A stretch of DNA of 64,000 nucleotides from Macondimonas sp045864775 (GCA_045864775.1 BTVR01000001.1:434001-498000); one strand, 5' to 3'. Numbered from the stretch's first letter, positions 52,019-61,903 are shown. Program-made: numbers and translations. The notes: generated from the sequence alone by a model not told the origin.

Positions 52019-53271
52019 GGGTGTTCGGTGAGAACCTCCGACTCCCCTTCGAGCCGAGCCACGATCACCGCACCGGTACTGTCGCCAAAGACATTGACCG
52101 CGGTGCGGCTCATGTCCAGCACACGATCCACCCCCAGCACCAGCCCCAGCGCCTCCAGCGGCAAGTCCAGCACCGACAGAATCATCGCGATCGACACCAG
52201 GCTTGCCGAGGGAATACCGGCGACCCCCATCGAAGTCAGCAGCGCGATGGCGAGGACGACGGCCTGTTGAGCCAGACTCAAGTCGATACCGTAGAGCTGC
52301 GCCACGAACAGGACCACGACGCATTCGAACAGCGCCGTGCCGTCCATGTTCACCGTAGCGCCGATCGGGACGACAAAACCGGCCGTTCGGGGGCTGACCC
52401 CGGCCCGCTCCTCCAGACATTTCAGAGTCAGCGGCAAGGTTGCAGCCGACGAACTGGTCGAAAATGCCATCAGCAGCGCGGGCAGCATGGCCTGGAAATG
52501 CCGACGCGGGGAAACGCCGGCCACGAGCCGCAAAAGCAATGGCAAGGTGACTGCGAGGTGAATCGCTAGGCCGGCCAGAACAGTGGCCATGAAGCGCAGG
52601 AGCGGCCCGACCGCTTCAAGACCGGTGCGAGCGGTCATGGCGGCGACCAGCGCGAATACGCCGATCGGGGCCAGGCGCATGACCCCGCCCGTGATCCGCA
52701 GCATCACCTGATTCAGGCCCGCCCAGAAATGAACCTGGGCGTCCGCGGCTTCTCCGCGCAGGTGCCGTAACGCCAGGCCAAACAGCACGCTGAAGACGAT
52801 CAGGCCGAGAAGCTGCCCATCGGCGGCGGCCTTGACCAGGTTCGTCGGTATCAGCCGCTGCAGGAAGAGCGACAGCTGCTCGGAAGCGGAGAACCCGGAG
52901 GGATCGATGTCCGGTGGGAGCGGCGGCAAGCCGATCTGTCCCCCCAGCGGCACGCCATGCAGTTCGCCCGGGCGGATCCCGTTGGCGAGCGCGATGCCGA
53001 CAGTGACGGCAATCAGGCCGCTGCCCGCGTAGTATCCCAGGGTCAGCCACCCCATGCGGCCGATGGCGGACTGCGAGCCCTGCTGCGTCAGCCCCGCGAT
53101 AATGGACGCGACGATCAGCGGGACGACCAGCATCTTGAGCGCGTTCAGAAACAGTTCGCCCGTTTGCGCGAAGGCGGAGACAAGCCAGCCGGCCATGGCC
53201 GATTCGCTCCCCGTCAACGTCGATCCAATGGCCCCGCCGGCCAGCAAGGCCGCCAGAATCTGCCAGTGCAT
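51985..53271 (-). CDS. Dicarboxylate/amino acid:cation symporter (DAACS family)
   Basis: A 428-residue secondary transporter of the GltP/DctA family, with eight membrane helices and two re-entrant loops. The serine-rich hairpin AFSTSSSAATLPLTLKC, VVPIGATVNMDGTALFECVV (the NMDGT motif) and AGIPSASLV are diagnostic. It imports glutamate, aspartate or C4-dicarboxylates with protons or sodium. ATG 53271 is preferred for GGGAGG seven bases upstream; ATG 53295 would add eight residues. It follows ppiD on the minus strand. Confidence 0.92.
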   Translation of the reverse strand: MHWQILAALLAGGAIGSTLTGSESAMAGWLVSAFAQTGELFLNALKMLVVPLIVASIIAGLTQQGSQSAIGRMGWLTLGYYAGSGLIAVTVGIALANGIRPGELHGVPLGGQIGLPPLPPDIDPSGFSASEQLSLFLQRLIPTNLVKAAADGQLLGLIVFSVLFGLALRHLRGEAADAQVHFWAGLNQVMLRITGGVMRLAPIGVFALVAAMTARTGLEAVGPLLRFMATVLAGLAIHLAVTLPLLLRLVAGVSPRRHFQAMLPALLMAFSTSSSAATLPLTLKCLEERAGVSPRTAGFVVPIGATVNMDGTALFECVVVLFVAQLYGIDLSLAQQAVVLAIALLTSMGVAGIPSASLVSIAMILSVLDLPLEALGLVLGVDRVLDMSRTAVNVFGDSTGAVIVARLEGESEVLTEHPDARQRRLTTG

Positions 53272-53307
53272 CGGCCAGCCTCCCACGCGGGGCATGCCGC
53301 CGCTTCC

Positions 53308-55188
53308 CTACAGGCGATCGGTGTGCGTGTTGATGGTCATGGTCTCCTTGAGCGCATTGATATAGACCGCAAGTTCCTGATCACCGACCAGGTTGCCGTA
53401 GCGCTCCTTCAGCTGTGCCTGCGCCGCTGAATCCACTTCACCCATCTCGCCATCCTTCACCTGGCGCACGAGGATCAGCACACGATCGCCATTGGCCAGC
53501 CGCGACCTGACGTGGGTAATCGTCCCGTCGGCTGGGGCGACGGCCGAAAAAGCCTGCGCGGTGATTTCGGGTGGCAGGCCCCCGGTGCCTTGGCGGCCGA
53601 CCCACCCGATCTCGCGCAGGCTTCCCTTGATCTGGGATGCCACCTGGGCAGGCGTCTTGCCTTCCTTCAACGCGCTTTCGGCTTCGTTCATGCGTTCATC
53701 GGCGATGATTCCGGCCCGATCAAGGGCATAAGCCCTTTGGACCTGTTCCTTCACGGAAGCCAGGGGCGGCGTGATCGCGGGGCGGTGCTGATCCAGTCGC
53801 AGGACGGCGACCGTGCCGTCGTCCAGTTCGACCAGTTCACTGTTGACGCCATCTTTCACGACCGCTTCGCCAAATGCCGCCGCGCGAAACCGGGGCGAAT
53901 TTGCCGGCGCCGCGCCCTGTGTCCGCGTAAACCATTCCGTGGTCTGGATTTTCGCGTTCGCGAGCTTCGCGATAGGATCGAGCGTCGAGGCGTGCTCGAA
54001 GCTCGCCGCTTCAGCGGCATCGAGCAGCTCACCCCATCGTTTGGTCAATTCGGCGGCGCGATAGGCTTCGATCAGTTTCGCGCGGACGTTCTCGAACGGC
54101 TCCTGACGGGCGCTCTCCACCGCGTCGACCAGAATCACGTGAAACCCATCCGGACTGCTGATCGGCCCGATCACCTGGCCCTGCGGCGCGCCGAATACGG
54201 CCTGGTCAAGCGCTGCCGGCAGCATGCCCGGCTCGATCCAGCCGAGATTACCGCCTGTGGAGGCGCTGCCCTTGTCGCTGGATCGTTGACGCGCGGCTTC
54301 GGCGAACAGCTCCGGCTTGTCCTTCAGCTCCGTGGCGAGCGTACGCGCGGCGGACTCGTCGCTCAGCAGGACATGGCGGACCTTGCGCCGCTCCGGCTTT
54401 CCGAAGCGCTTGAGGTCGCTCGCATACAGTTCGCGCAGCGCCGCCTCATCGGGCGTGATCTGCGAGGCCACCTCGTCGCGGCGGATCATCACATACTGCA
54501 CGCGAACCTGTTCAGGCTCTTGGAACGATGCCTGATGCTCATCGAAGAATGCCTGCAACTCGGCATCGCTGGCCTTGATCTGTGCTGCCAGACTGCTTGC
54601 CGTGACGCCGATCAATGCCAGATCTCGCTTCTGGTTGGTTAGCCGGATCAGTTCGCGCATGTCGACCGGCGATACGATCGTCGAGCCGCGAACGCCTGAT
54701 CTCGCCAGATCGGTCAGCATGGATGCGCGTAGTTCGTTTTCGAAGGACGCCGATGAATAACCGCGTGACTTCAGCCATTCCTGATAGAGGGCCGACGAGA
54801 ATTTGCCGCTCTCCTGGAAGGCTGGCAGCTGATTGATCGAGCTTGCCAATTGCGCATCCGACACAACCATTCCGCGCTTGATCAGATGCTGGCGGAGCGC
54901 AGAGTCCGCCACCATGGCATCCAGGACCTTTCTCTTGAGTTGTGCCTCGTCGATCATCTCCGGACGGAATGCATCGCCGTAGACGGATTGCAACTGTCGA
55001 TACTGCTGTTGATAGAAGCGGCTGAACTCATCGGATGAAATGGTGCGAGCCCCGACCTCAGCCACGGCACCCTGCCGGCTTCCCGTGAAATAGGAATTAA
55101 TTCCCCATAGGGCGAACGTCAGCGCAATAAAGCCCATCAAGAGAAAGCTCAAAAGCCCCTTGGAGCGCTCGCGAATGAACTGCATCAT
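53308..55188 (-). CDS. ppiD: Periplasmic folding chaperone/peptidyl-prolyl isomerase PpiD
   Basis: A 626-residue inner-membrane-anchored chaperone (E. coli 623). One membrane helix near the N-terminus (about residues 12-32, LLSFLLMGFIALTFALWGI) is followed by a SurA-like N-domain (ISSDEFSRFYQQQYRQL), a parvulin domain (about 270-360, RKVRHVLLS and GGNLGWIEPGMLP) and a C-domain. It helps newly exported proteins at the Sec exit. ATG 55188 has GAGGA ten bases before it; a second ATG follows at once. Its position after hupB and two tRNA genes follows the usual lon-hupB-ppiD order. Confidence 0.95.
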   Translation of the reverse strand: MMQFIRERSKGLLSFLLMGFIALTFALWGINSYFTGSRQGAVAEVGARTISSDEFSRFYQQQYRQLQSVYGDAFRPEMIDEAQLKRKVLDAMVADSALRQHLIKRGMVVSDAQLASSINQLPAFQESGKFSSALYQEWLKSRGYSSASFENELRASMLTDLARSGVRGSTIVSPVDMRELIRLTNQKRDLALIGVTASSLAAQIKASDAELQAFFDEHQASFQEPEQVRVQYVMIRRDEVASQITPDEAALRELYASDLKRFGKPERRKVRHVLLSDESAARTLATELKDKPELFAEAARQRSSDKGSASTGGNLGWIEPGMLPAALDQAVFGAPQGQVIGPISSPDGFHVILVDAVESARQEPFENVRAKLIEAYRAAELTKRWGELLDAAEAASFEHASTLDPIAKLANAKIQTTEWFTRTQGAAPANSPRFRAAAFGEAVVKDGVNSELVELDDGTVAVLRLDQHRPAITPPLASVKEQVQRAYALDRAGIIADERMNEAESALKEGKTPAQVASQIKGSLREIGWVGRQGTGGLPPEITAQAFSAVAPADGTITHVRSRLANGDRVLILVRQVKDGEMGEVDSAAQAQLKERYGNLVGDQELAVYINALKETMTINTHTDRL

Positions 55189-55294
55189 CGGTGGCTGTCC
55201 TCGCTCTGCAAGAAACACATCGGCATGCGCCGTGGGCGGCACTTCTATAAGACAATGACTTGATGCCGGACCTGACCATCGGCAGGTTTTCGGC

Positions 55295-55323
55295 AAAAAA
55301 AAGGGCGCATTGCGGCGCCCTTT
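55295..55323 (-). terminator. Intrinsic terminator after the tRNA pair
   Basis: On the minus strand, AAAGGGCGC, a six-base loop, GCGCCC and eight T residues. It lies nine bases after tRNA-Asp, and so ends the hupB-tRNA-Val-tRNA-Asp transcript before ppiD. Confidence 0.88.
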
Positions 55324-55331
55324 CCAAATTA

Positions 55332-55408
55332 TGGCGGAGTGGACGGGACTCGAACCCGCGACCCCCGGCGTGACAGGCCGGTATTCTAACCGACTGAACT
55401 ACCACTCC
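55332..55408 (-). tRNA. tRNA-Asp (GTC)
   Basis: A 77-base tRNA with encoded CCA. Acceptor stem GGAGTGG/CCACTCC, anticodon arm CGGCC-TGTCACG-style loop with GTC at 34-36, and T arm GGGTTCGAGTCCC. All stems pair. Confidence 0.97.
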
Positions 55409-55423
55409 TCGCATTTTCCCGGC

Positions 55424-55499
55424 TGGTGGGTGCTGAGGGACTTGAACCCCCGACCCTCGCCTTGTAAGGGCGACGCTCTACCAACTGAGCTAAGCACCC
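55424..55499 (-). tRNA. tRNA-Val (TAC)
   Basis: A 76-base tRNA with encoded CCA. Acceptor stem GGGTGCT/AGCACCC, anticodon loop CTTACAA with TAC at 34-36, and T arm GGGGTTCAAGTCCC. It lies 15 bases upstream of tRNA-Asp on the same strand. Confidence 0.97.
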
Positions 55500-55510
55500 T
55501 GGAAAGTCGA

Positions 55511-55783
55511 CTAGTTTATAGCGTCTTTGAGTGTTTTACCAGCCTTGAAGGCGGGTGATTTGCTGGCCTTGATGGAAATGCTCTGGCCGGTTTGCGGATT
55601 GCGACCCGTGCGTGCGGCTCGTTCCCGCGTTCCGAAGGTTCCAAATCCGACCAGCGAGACCTGATCGCCAGCCTTGAGGGCTTCGCTAACCACATCGACA
55701 AATGCATCGAGTGCCCGAGTCGCTTCAGCCTTGCTGAGGTCGGCTTTCGCGGACATCTCCTGAATCAATTGCGCCTTATTCAT
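55511..55783 (-). CDS. hupB: DNA-binding protein HU-beta
   Basis: A 90-residue nucleoid protein of the HU family. MNKAQLIQEMSAKADLSKAE is the usual start and RNPQTGQSISIKASKSPAF is the DNA-binding arm with the intercalating Pro. ATG 55783 is fixed by family length. It follows lon on the same strand, 210 bases away, with its own promoter, and two tRNA genes follow. Confidence 0.97.
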   Translation of the reverse strand: MNKAQLIQEMSAKADLSKAEATRALDAFVDVVSEALKAGDQVSLVGFGTFGTRERAARTGRNPQTGQSISIKASKSPAFKAGKTLKDAIN

Positions 55784-55897
55784 ACCGCCTGTTTCTCCTT
55801 CGGTCCCATTTACAACCGCCACGCATTGCTCATACTGCGGTTGACCCCTACCCGATGACGATGACAATTATGCTTGAAGCTGCCAGTTAACCCGATC

Positions 55898-55927
55898 GTT
55901 ATAACAAGCCCGCAAAAAGCCTGTCAA
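55898..55927 (-). promoter_or_regulatory. Sigma-70 promoter of hupB
   Basis: On the minus strand a perfect -35 TTGACA (55922-55927) and -10 TATAAC (55898-55903) with an 18-base spacer, placing transcription start about 110 bases before the hupB ATG. Confidence 0.75.
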
Positions 55928-55993
55928 TGAAACGGCGCCGTCCCTCGACGCCATATTGGATGCCAAGGACGTCCGGTTTGCATTGCCGACGAT

Positions 55994-58435
55994 TCAATGA
56001 GAGCGAATGGTCGCCTCGTTTCCGCCCGCCTCTTTCATCCCCACCAATCCACCGGAATGTTCCGAAGCCGACTGCGGCGTGGGCAGGCGCACCAAGGCCC
56101 GCTCCAGCACCTCGTCGATCCACTTCACAGGAACGATTTCCAGATCGGCCTTGACGTTTTCCGGAATTTCCACCAGATCCTTGCCGTTTTCTTCCGGTAT
56201 CAGGACCGTTTTGATGCCTCCCCGATGTGCAGCGATCAACTTTTCCTTGAGCCCTCCAATGGCCAGGACTTGTCCACGCAAGGTGATTTCTCCGGTCATG
56301 GCGACCGTCGAGCGCACGGGAATCTCCGTCAAGGCCGACACCAGCGCCGTAACCATACCGACTCCGGCGCTTGGACCATCCTTCGGGATGGCGCCCTCCG
56401 GCATGTGCAAATGGATGTCCTTCTTCTGGTGGAACTCGGTATCGATTCCGAGCGACGCCGACCGTGACCGCACGACAGTCAACGCGGCCTGAATCGACTC
56501 CTGCATCACCTCGCCCAAGGATCCCGTGTGGATCAGCTTCCCCTTTCCGGGCACCACTGCCGTCTCGATCGTCAGCAATTCGCCGCCGACCTCCGTCCAT
56601 GCCAAGCCGGTCACTCTTCCCACGCTGTCGCTCTCGTCGGCCAGATCATGCCGATATCGGGCCACACCCAGGAAGTCTGTCAGGCTGTCAGGGGTCACCT
56701 CGACCGTGGTGAGATCGGTATCCAAGGCTAGACGCTTGACGACCTTCCGGCAAATCTTCGCGATTTCGCGCTCCAGGCTACGAACCCCGGCCTCGCGCGT
56801 GTAGTTCTGAATCACGACGCGTATCGCATCGGCGCCCAAGCGCAACTCATCGGCCGACAAGCCGTGTTTCTCGCGCTGCCGGGGAAGGATGTGCTGCTCT
56901 GCGATGCGCAATTTTTCGTCTTCGATATAGCCCGCCAGCCGGATCACCTCCATCCGGTCGAGCAGCGCCGGGGGGATGTTCAGGGTGTTGGCAGTCGCCA
57001 CGAACATCACATCGGACAGATCGAAATCCACTTCCAGGTAATGATCGTTGAAGGTGTGATTCTGTTCGGGATCCAGGACCTCGAGCAGCGCTGAAGCGGG
57101 GTCTCCCCGGAAGTCCATCGCCATCTTGTCGACTTCATCGAGCAGGAACAGCGGATTGCGACTTCCGATCTTGGACAGATTCTGAATGATCTTGCCCGGC
57201 ATGGAACCAATGTAGGTGCGACGATGCCCGCGGATCTCGGCCTCGTCACGCACGCCGCCCAAGGCCATGCGCGTGAATTTCCGGTTGGTCGCGCGCGCGA
57301 TACTCTTCCCCAAGGAAGTCTTTCCGACGCCGGGAGGCCCGACCAGGCACAGGATAGGACCCTTGAGCTTGCGAACCCGCTTCTGTACCGCAAGATACTC
57401 GAGGATCCGCTCCTTGACCTTCTCCAGGCCGTAATGATCCTCATCAAGGACCTGCTGGGCCCGTCCCAGATCCGCTCGAACGCGCGTCTTTTGGGTCCAT
57501 GGCGCAGAGATCAGGGCGTCGAGATAATTGCGCACCACACCGGCCTCTGCCGACATCGGCGACATCATCTTGAGCTTGCCGAGTTCCGCTTCGGCTTTCT
57601 GCCGCGCTTCGCTTGGCATCCCCGCTTGCTCGATGCGGCGGGCCAATTCGTCCATTTCGTTGGTGGGCGCGTCTTCGAGTTCGCCAATCTCTCGCTGGAT
57701 GGCTTTCATCTGCTCGTTGAGGTAATACTCGCGCTGGCTTTTCTCCATTTGAGCCTTGACACGGCCCCGGATGCGCTTTTCGATCTGCAGCAGATCGATC
57801 TCGGTCTCGATCAAGGCCATGACCCGCTCGAGGCGCTGCGTGACATCCTGCAGCTCCAGGACCTCCTGCTTCTGCTCGACTTTGAGCGACATGTGCGCCA
57901 CGATGGTGTCGGCGAGACGGCCCGCGTCTTCGATGGCCGCCAGCGTGGTCAGCACCTCGGGCGGGATTTTCTTGTTGAGCTTGACGAACTGATCGCAAAG
58001 ATTGAGCACCGACCGGACCAGAACCTCAAGTTCCCGATTCTTCTCATAGCCGACGTTGGCCACGGCGCGGTACTGGCCCAACAGGTAGCCACCCCCGTCC
58101 TCCTCGACCTGTTCCAGCTTGGCGCGCCGCAATCCTTCGACCAGGACCTTCACCGTCCCGTCCGGCAGTTTCAACAATTGCAGGATCGTGGCTTCGGTCC
58201 CCAGCACGTACAGGTCTTCCTGTGCGGGGTCATCCTTTTCGGCGCTCGTCTGCGCCACCAGCAGGACCTTGCGATCCCCTTCCATCGCCGACTCGAGGGC
58301 GTGAATGGACTTTTCCCGTCCGACGAACAACGGGATCACCATATGCGGGTAGACCACTACGTCGCGCAGCGGCAACAAAGGCGCAGTAAATTGGGGCCCT
58401 TCGGCAGCAAGCGACTTGGAGTCGTGGGATTTCAT
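55994..58435 (-). CDS. lon: ATP-dependent protease Lon
   Basis: AAA+ serine protease that degrades damaged and short-lived regulatory proteins in the cytoplasm. The 813-residue LonA protein has the N-terminal substrate domain (LPLRDVVVYPHMVIPLFVGR), Walker A CLVGPPGVGKTSLGKSIA, Walker B NPLFLLDEVDKM, and the catalytic dyad Ser S689 in PKDGPSAGVGM with Lys in GLKEKLIAAHRGG. ATG 58435 has GAGGTGA six bases before it. A heat-shock-type promoter lies upstream in the clpX-lon gap. Confidence 0.98.
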   Translation of the reverse strand: MKSHDSKSLAAEGPQFTAPLLPLRDVVVYPHMVIPLFVGREKSIHALESAMEGDRKVLLVAQTSAEKDDPAQEDLYVLGTEATILQLLKLPDGTVKVLVEGLRRAKLEQVEEDGGGYLLGQYRAVANVGYEKNRELEVLVRSVLNLCDQFVKLNKKIPPEVLTTLAAIEDAGRLADTIVAHMSLKVEQKQEVLELQDVTQRLERVMALIETEIDLLQIEKRIRGRVKAQMEKSQREYYLNEQMKAIQREIGELEDAPTNEMDELARRIEQAGMPSEARQKAEAELGKLKMMSPMSAEAGVVRNYLDALISAPWTQKTRVRADLGRAQQVLDEDHYGLEKVKERILEYLAVQKRVRKLKGPILCLVGPPGVGKTSLGKSIARATNRKFTRMALGGVRDEAEIRGHRRTYIGSMPGKIIQNLSKIGSRNPLFLLDEVDKMAMDFRGDPASALLEVLDPEQNHTFNDHYLEVDFDLSDVMFVATANTLNIPPALLDRMEVIRLAGYIEDEKLRIAEQHILPRQREKHGLSADELRLGADAIRVVIQNYTREAGVRSLEREIAKICRKVVKRLALDTDLTTVEVTPDSLTDFLGVARYRHDLADESDSVGRVTGLAWTEVGGELLTIETAVVPGKGKLIHTGSLGEVMQESIQAALTVVRSRSASLGIDTEFHQKKDIHLHMPEGAIPKDGPSAGVGMVTALVSALTEIPVRSTVAMTGEITLRGQVLAIGGLKEKLIAAHRGGIKTVLIPEENGKDLVEIPENVKADLEIVPVKWIDEVLERALVRLPTPQSASEHSGGLVGMKEAGGNEATIRSH

Positions 58436-58517
58436 GCGGCGTCACCTCAAGAGGGGGTTGCCCGCGGGAAGCGGAAGCGAGCAGCCAATGGCGGGTTTCA
58501 GATGGGATCTGCACCTG

Positions 58518-58546
58518 AAATGGGGGTGGCGCGGCGGGATTTCAAC
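58518..58546 (-). promoter_or_regulatory. Sigma-32 (heat-shock) promoter of lon
   Basis: On the minus strand GTTGAAA (58540-58546), a 14-base spacer, and CCCCATTT (58518-58525). The RpoH consensus is CTTGAAA, 11-16 bases, CCCCATnT; the -10 is perfect and the -35 has one mismatch. The lon start codon is about 80 bases downstream. Confidence 0.85.
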
Positions 58547-58565
58547 CCTGACCCGCGCGTGCTGC

Positions 58566-59858
58566 TCAGTCGCCTGCCGCGGCCTGCGGCGGCAACTCGC
58601 CGGCTTCGTTTCGATACAGGATGAAGGGCGGCGAATCGCCGAGGACCGTTCCCGTGTCGACCACCACCTTGCGTACGTTACTCATCGAGGGTAGCTCGTA
58701 CATGACGTCGAGCAGCGCCGTTTCGAGGATGGTCCGCAAACCGCGCGCGCCGGTGCGGCGTTCCATGGCCTTGCGAGCCGCCGTCCTCAGGGCATCGTCC
58801 GTAAATTCAAGGTCGCACCCTTCCATTTCAAAGAGCCTGCGATACTGGCGCGACAAGGCATTCTTGGGTTCGACGAGGATGCGCATCAGGGCCGCCTCAT
58901 CCAGTTCCTCGAGCGTGGCAACGACCGGGAGCCGGCCGACGAATTCCGGGATCAGCCCATACTTGACCAGATCTTCGGGCTCTACTCCGCTGAGCAGATG
59001 CAAGGTATCGCTATCGGCATCGGCGCGCTTGATTTCCGCCGAGAACCCGATGCCACCGGTCTGGGTACGACGCGCGATCATCTTGTCCAGGCCGGCGAAC
59101 GCCCCGCCGCAGATGAACAGGATGTTGCGGGTGTCGACCTGCAGGAATTCCTGTTGCGGATGTTTCCGTCCGCCTTGGGGCGGCACCGAGGCCATGGTGC
59201 CCTCGATCAGCTTCAGCAGCGCCTGCTGGACGCCTTCACCGGAGACGTCGCGGGTAATGGATGGGTTGTCCGATTTGCGGGAAATCTTGTCGATCTCGTC
59301 GATATAGACAATCCCGGTCTGCGCTTTCTCGACGTCGTATTCGCACTTCTGCAGCAGCTTCTGGATGATGTTTTCGACATCCTCGCCAACATAGCCCGCT
59401 TCGGTCAAGGTCGTGGCGTCCGCGATGGTGAACGGCACATTCAGGATGCGCGCCAGGGTCTCGGCCAACAACGTCTTGCCCGAGCCCGTGGGCCCGATGA
59501 GCAGGATGTTGCTCTTGGACAGTTCGACCTGGTCCTTGCCCGCGCCTTTGGCCTGGATGCGCTTGTAATGGTTGTACACAGCGACGGCCAAAATCTTCTT
59601 CGCCGACTCCTGTCCGATGACGTACTCGTCCAGAACCTTCTTGATTTCCTTCGGCTTGGGGAGGCGGTGACGGTCGGAGTCGGCCTTGTCCTGCAGCTCC
59701 TCGCGAATGATGTCGTTGCACAGCTCGACGCACTCGTCGCAAACGAATACCGATGGGCCGGCGATCAGCTTGCGGACTTCATGCTGACTTTTTCCGCAAA
59801 AAGAGCAGTACAGCAATTTCCCGCTCTCGGTGCTTTTCCCGCGCGTGTCTTCGCTCAT
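58566..59858 (-). CDS. clpX: ATP-dependent Clp protease ATP-binding subunit ClpX
   Basis: AAA+ unfoldase that feeds ClpP, 430 residues. The N-terminal zinc domain has CSFCGKSQ and VCDECVELC. Then Walker A LLIGPTGSGKTLLAETLA, Walker B IVYIDEIDK, and the GYVGEDVE pore loop; RRTGARGLRTILE is the sensor-2 region. IGF-loop-type TGGIGFSAEI for ClpP docking is visible. ATG 59858 is fixed by MSEDTRGK, the normal length. It lies 81 bases after clpP. Confidence 0.98.
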   Translation of the reverse strand: MSEDTRGKSTESGKLLYCSFCGKSQHEVRKLIAGPSVFVCDECVELCNDIIREELQDKADSDRHRLPKPKEIKKVLDEYVIGQESAKKILAVAVYNHYKRIQAKGAGKDQVELSKSNILLIGPTGSGKTLLAETLARILNVPFTIADATTLTEAGYVGEDVENIIQKLLQKCEYDVEKAQTGIVYIDEIDKISRKSDNPSITRDVSGEGVQQALLKLIEGTMASVPPQGGRKHPQQEFLQVDTRNILFICGGAFAGLDKMIARRTQTGGIGFSAEIKRADADSDTLHLLSGVEPEDLVKYGLIPEFVGRLPVVATLEELDEAALMRILVEPKNALSRQYRRLFEMEGCDLEFTDDALRTAARKAMERRTGARGLRTILETALLDVMYELPSMSNVRKVVVDTGTVLGDSPPFILYRNEAGELPPQAAAGD

Positions 59859-59939
59859 CTCCCGTCCCTCACCGTTGCCATCACTTTGGCTGAACTCGCT
59901 GCATTGATTGTGCCAGCCTGCGTGCAAGCTGGCTGTCGA

Positions 59940-60584
59940 CTATCGCACGGGCTCGCCAGGCAGTTCCCGGCTGGTCAGTACGCCATCCACGAGGCCGTAT
60001 TCCATCGCCTGCTCTGCGCTCATGAACCGATCCCGGTCCGTGTCCTGCTCAATCCGGTGGATATCCTGGCCTGTATGCCGGGCCAGGATCGCATTGAGTC
60101 GATCACGAATGAACAGGATTTCGCGGGCGTGAATCTCGAAGTCCGCGGCCTGACCCTGAAATCCGCCCAGGGGCTGGTGGATCATCATGCGCGAATGCGG
60201 CAGGCAGTAGCGCTTGCCCTTCGCACCGGCCGCGAGCAGCACGGCGCCCATGCTCGCCGCCTGACCGACGCAAATCGTGCTCACGGCGGGCTTGATGAAC
60301 TGCATCGTGTCATAGATGGCGAGCCCGGCCGTGACCGATCCACCCGGCGAGTTGATGTAGAGATGGATGTCCTTGTCCGGATTTTCCGATTCGAGAAACA
60401 TCATCTGGGCCACGATGAGATTGGCCATGTGATCCTCGACCTGGCCCACGACGAAGATCAATCGCTCCTTCAGCAGGCGCGAAAAGATGTCGAAGGCGCG
60501 TTCGCCGCGTGGGGTCTGTTCGACCACCATCGGCACCAGGTTGGCCTGCGCGGAGAACGGGTGCTCCGAATACGGTGAAGGCAT
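59940..60584 (-). CDS. clpP: ATP-dependent Clp protease proteolytic subunit
   Basis: Serine protease forming the two-ring chamber, 214 residues. Catalytic S111 in GQAASMGAV and H136 in HSRMMIHQP, with the Asp in DTDRDRFMSAEQA. The N-terminal propeptide-like segment is present. Its ATG shares one base with the tig stop (TAATG). Confidence 0.98.
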   Translation of the reverse strand: MPSPYSEHPFSAQANLVPMVVEQTPRGERAFDIFSRLLKERLIFVVGQVEDHMANLIVAQMMFLESENPDKDIHLYINSPGGSVTAGLAIYDTMQFIKPAVSTICVGQAASMGAVLLAAGAKGKRYCLPHSRMMIHQPLGGFQGQAADFEIHAREILFIRDRLNAILARHTGQDIHRIEQDTDRDRFMSAEQAMEYGLVDGVLTSRELPGEPVR

Positions 60585-61903
60585 TACATCTCCTCGCCGG
60601 CGAGCGCGCCGGGACTGCTCATCAGATCCTGGAACGAGGTCGGCACGTCCACCACCGTCATTTTCTCCAGGAGTCGATCGACCACCTGGTCCTCCAGAAC
60701 GGCGCCGTGGATGCGCTGCATGACGTCTCGATTGCCGCGGTAAGCCTGCGCCAGCGCATCGGGCTGATCATGATCCATGACCAAGGACGCGATCATGCTA
60801 TCGACCCGGTCCGGGTCGGGCTGAATGCCTTCCTGCTTGATCCATTCGCCGACGATCAGCCCCAGTCCCACGCGGCGTCGGGCGCGATCGGCGAACATCT
60901 CGCGCGGCAACTGCCCGCCCTGCTGAGATCGCAGACCCATGCGCTGGGCCATTTCCGCCATCAGTCGGTCGACTTCCTGATCGACCAGAGCGCTTGGCAC
61001 CGGAACGTCGTGCAACTCGAGCAATACGTCCATGACCCGCTCCTTGATTCGTGCGGACGCGGCTTGCTGTGCCTGCTTTTCCAAACGCTCCCGGATGCGG
61101 ATGCGCAACCCATCGAGTCCGCCCTCGACGATGCCTGCCGCCGCGGCGAGTTCGTCGTTCAGCGTCGGCAGGTGTTTTTCGGCCACCTCGTGCACCACGA
61201 CCTTGAACAGCGCCGTCTTGCCGGCCACTTCTGCCGAGGGGTAATCCTCCGGGAACGTCAAGGGCACGTCCAGCGATTGACCGGACGCGGCGCCCAAGAG
61301 GGCGTTTTCGAAATCGGCCAGCAGACGTCCCGCGCCCAATTCGATTTCGACCCCTTCGCCTTGGTTCCCCGAGAAGGGCACGCCATCGATGGTGCCCTCG
61401 AAATCCATCCTGATCCGATCGCCGGCCTGCGCCGGCCGCTCGACCGCATGGTAGTGCGCCTGTTGCTCGCGAATCTGCTCGAGCACCCGATCGACATCGT
61501 CTTCGCCGATCGTGACCTGCGGCCGCTCGATGCGCTGCCCTTCGATGGCCGCGAGTTCGATCTGCGGATACACCTCGATGACGGCGGTATAGGCCAGATC
61601 GGCGCCCGGCGCCAGCGATTCGGCCTCGATCTGGGGCGAGCCGGCGGGCTGCAGGCCCTGATCCTGGATCGCCGTGGCGTAGGACGTGCGCAGCACCTCC
61701 TCCACCACTTCCTGACGCACCTGATCGCCGTATTGACGGCGAATCACGGAGAACGGGGCCTTGCCCGGACGGAACCCCTTGATGCGCGCGCGCGGACCCA
61801 GCGAGCGCAACCGGTCCTCGACCTGGCGATCCACTTCCTGGGCGGGAATCTGCACGCGGATCCGACGCTCCAGGGCTCCGGTGACTTCAACTGCGCTCTG
61901 CAT
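60584..61903 (-). CDS. tig: Trigger factor
   Basis: Ribosome-associated folding chaperone and prolyl isomerase, 439 residues. The ribosome-binding motif is in RIKGFRPGKAPFSVI, the FKBP-type domain is at about 150-245 (GDRIRMDFEGTIDGVPFSGN) and the helical C-domain follows. ATG 61903 follows GGAG; an extension upstream would run toward tRNA-Leu. It leads tig-clpP-clpX. Confidence 0.97.
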   Translation of the reverse strand: MQSAVEVTGALERRIRVQIPAQEVDRQVEDRLRSLGPRARIKGFRPGKAPFSVIRRQYGDQVRQEVVEEVLRTSYATAIQDQGLQPAGSPQIEAESLAPGADLAYTAVIEVYPQIELAAIEGQRIERPQVTIGEDDVDRVLEQIREQQAHYHAVERPAQAGDRIRMDFEGTIDGVPFSGNQGEGVEIELGAGRLLADFENALLGAASGQSLDVPLTFPEDYPSAEVAGKTALFKVVVHEVAEKHLPTLNDELAAAAGIVEGGLDGLRIRIRERLEKQAQQAASARIKERVMDVLLELHDVPVPSALVDQEVDRLMAEMAQRMGLRSQQGGQLPREMFADRARRRVGLGLIVGEWIKQEGIQPDPDRVDSMIASLVMDHDQPDALAQAYRGNRDVMQRIHGAVLEDQVVDRLLEKMTVVDVPTSFQDLMSSPGALAGEEM

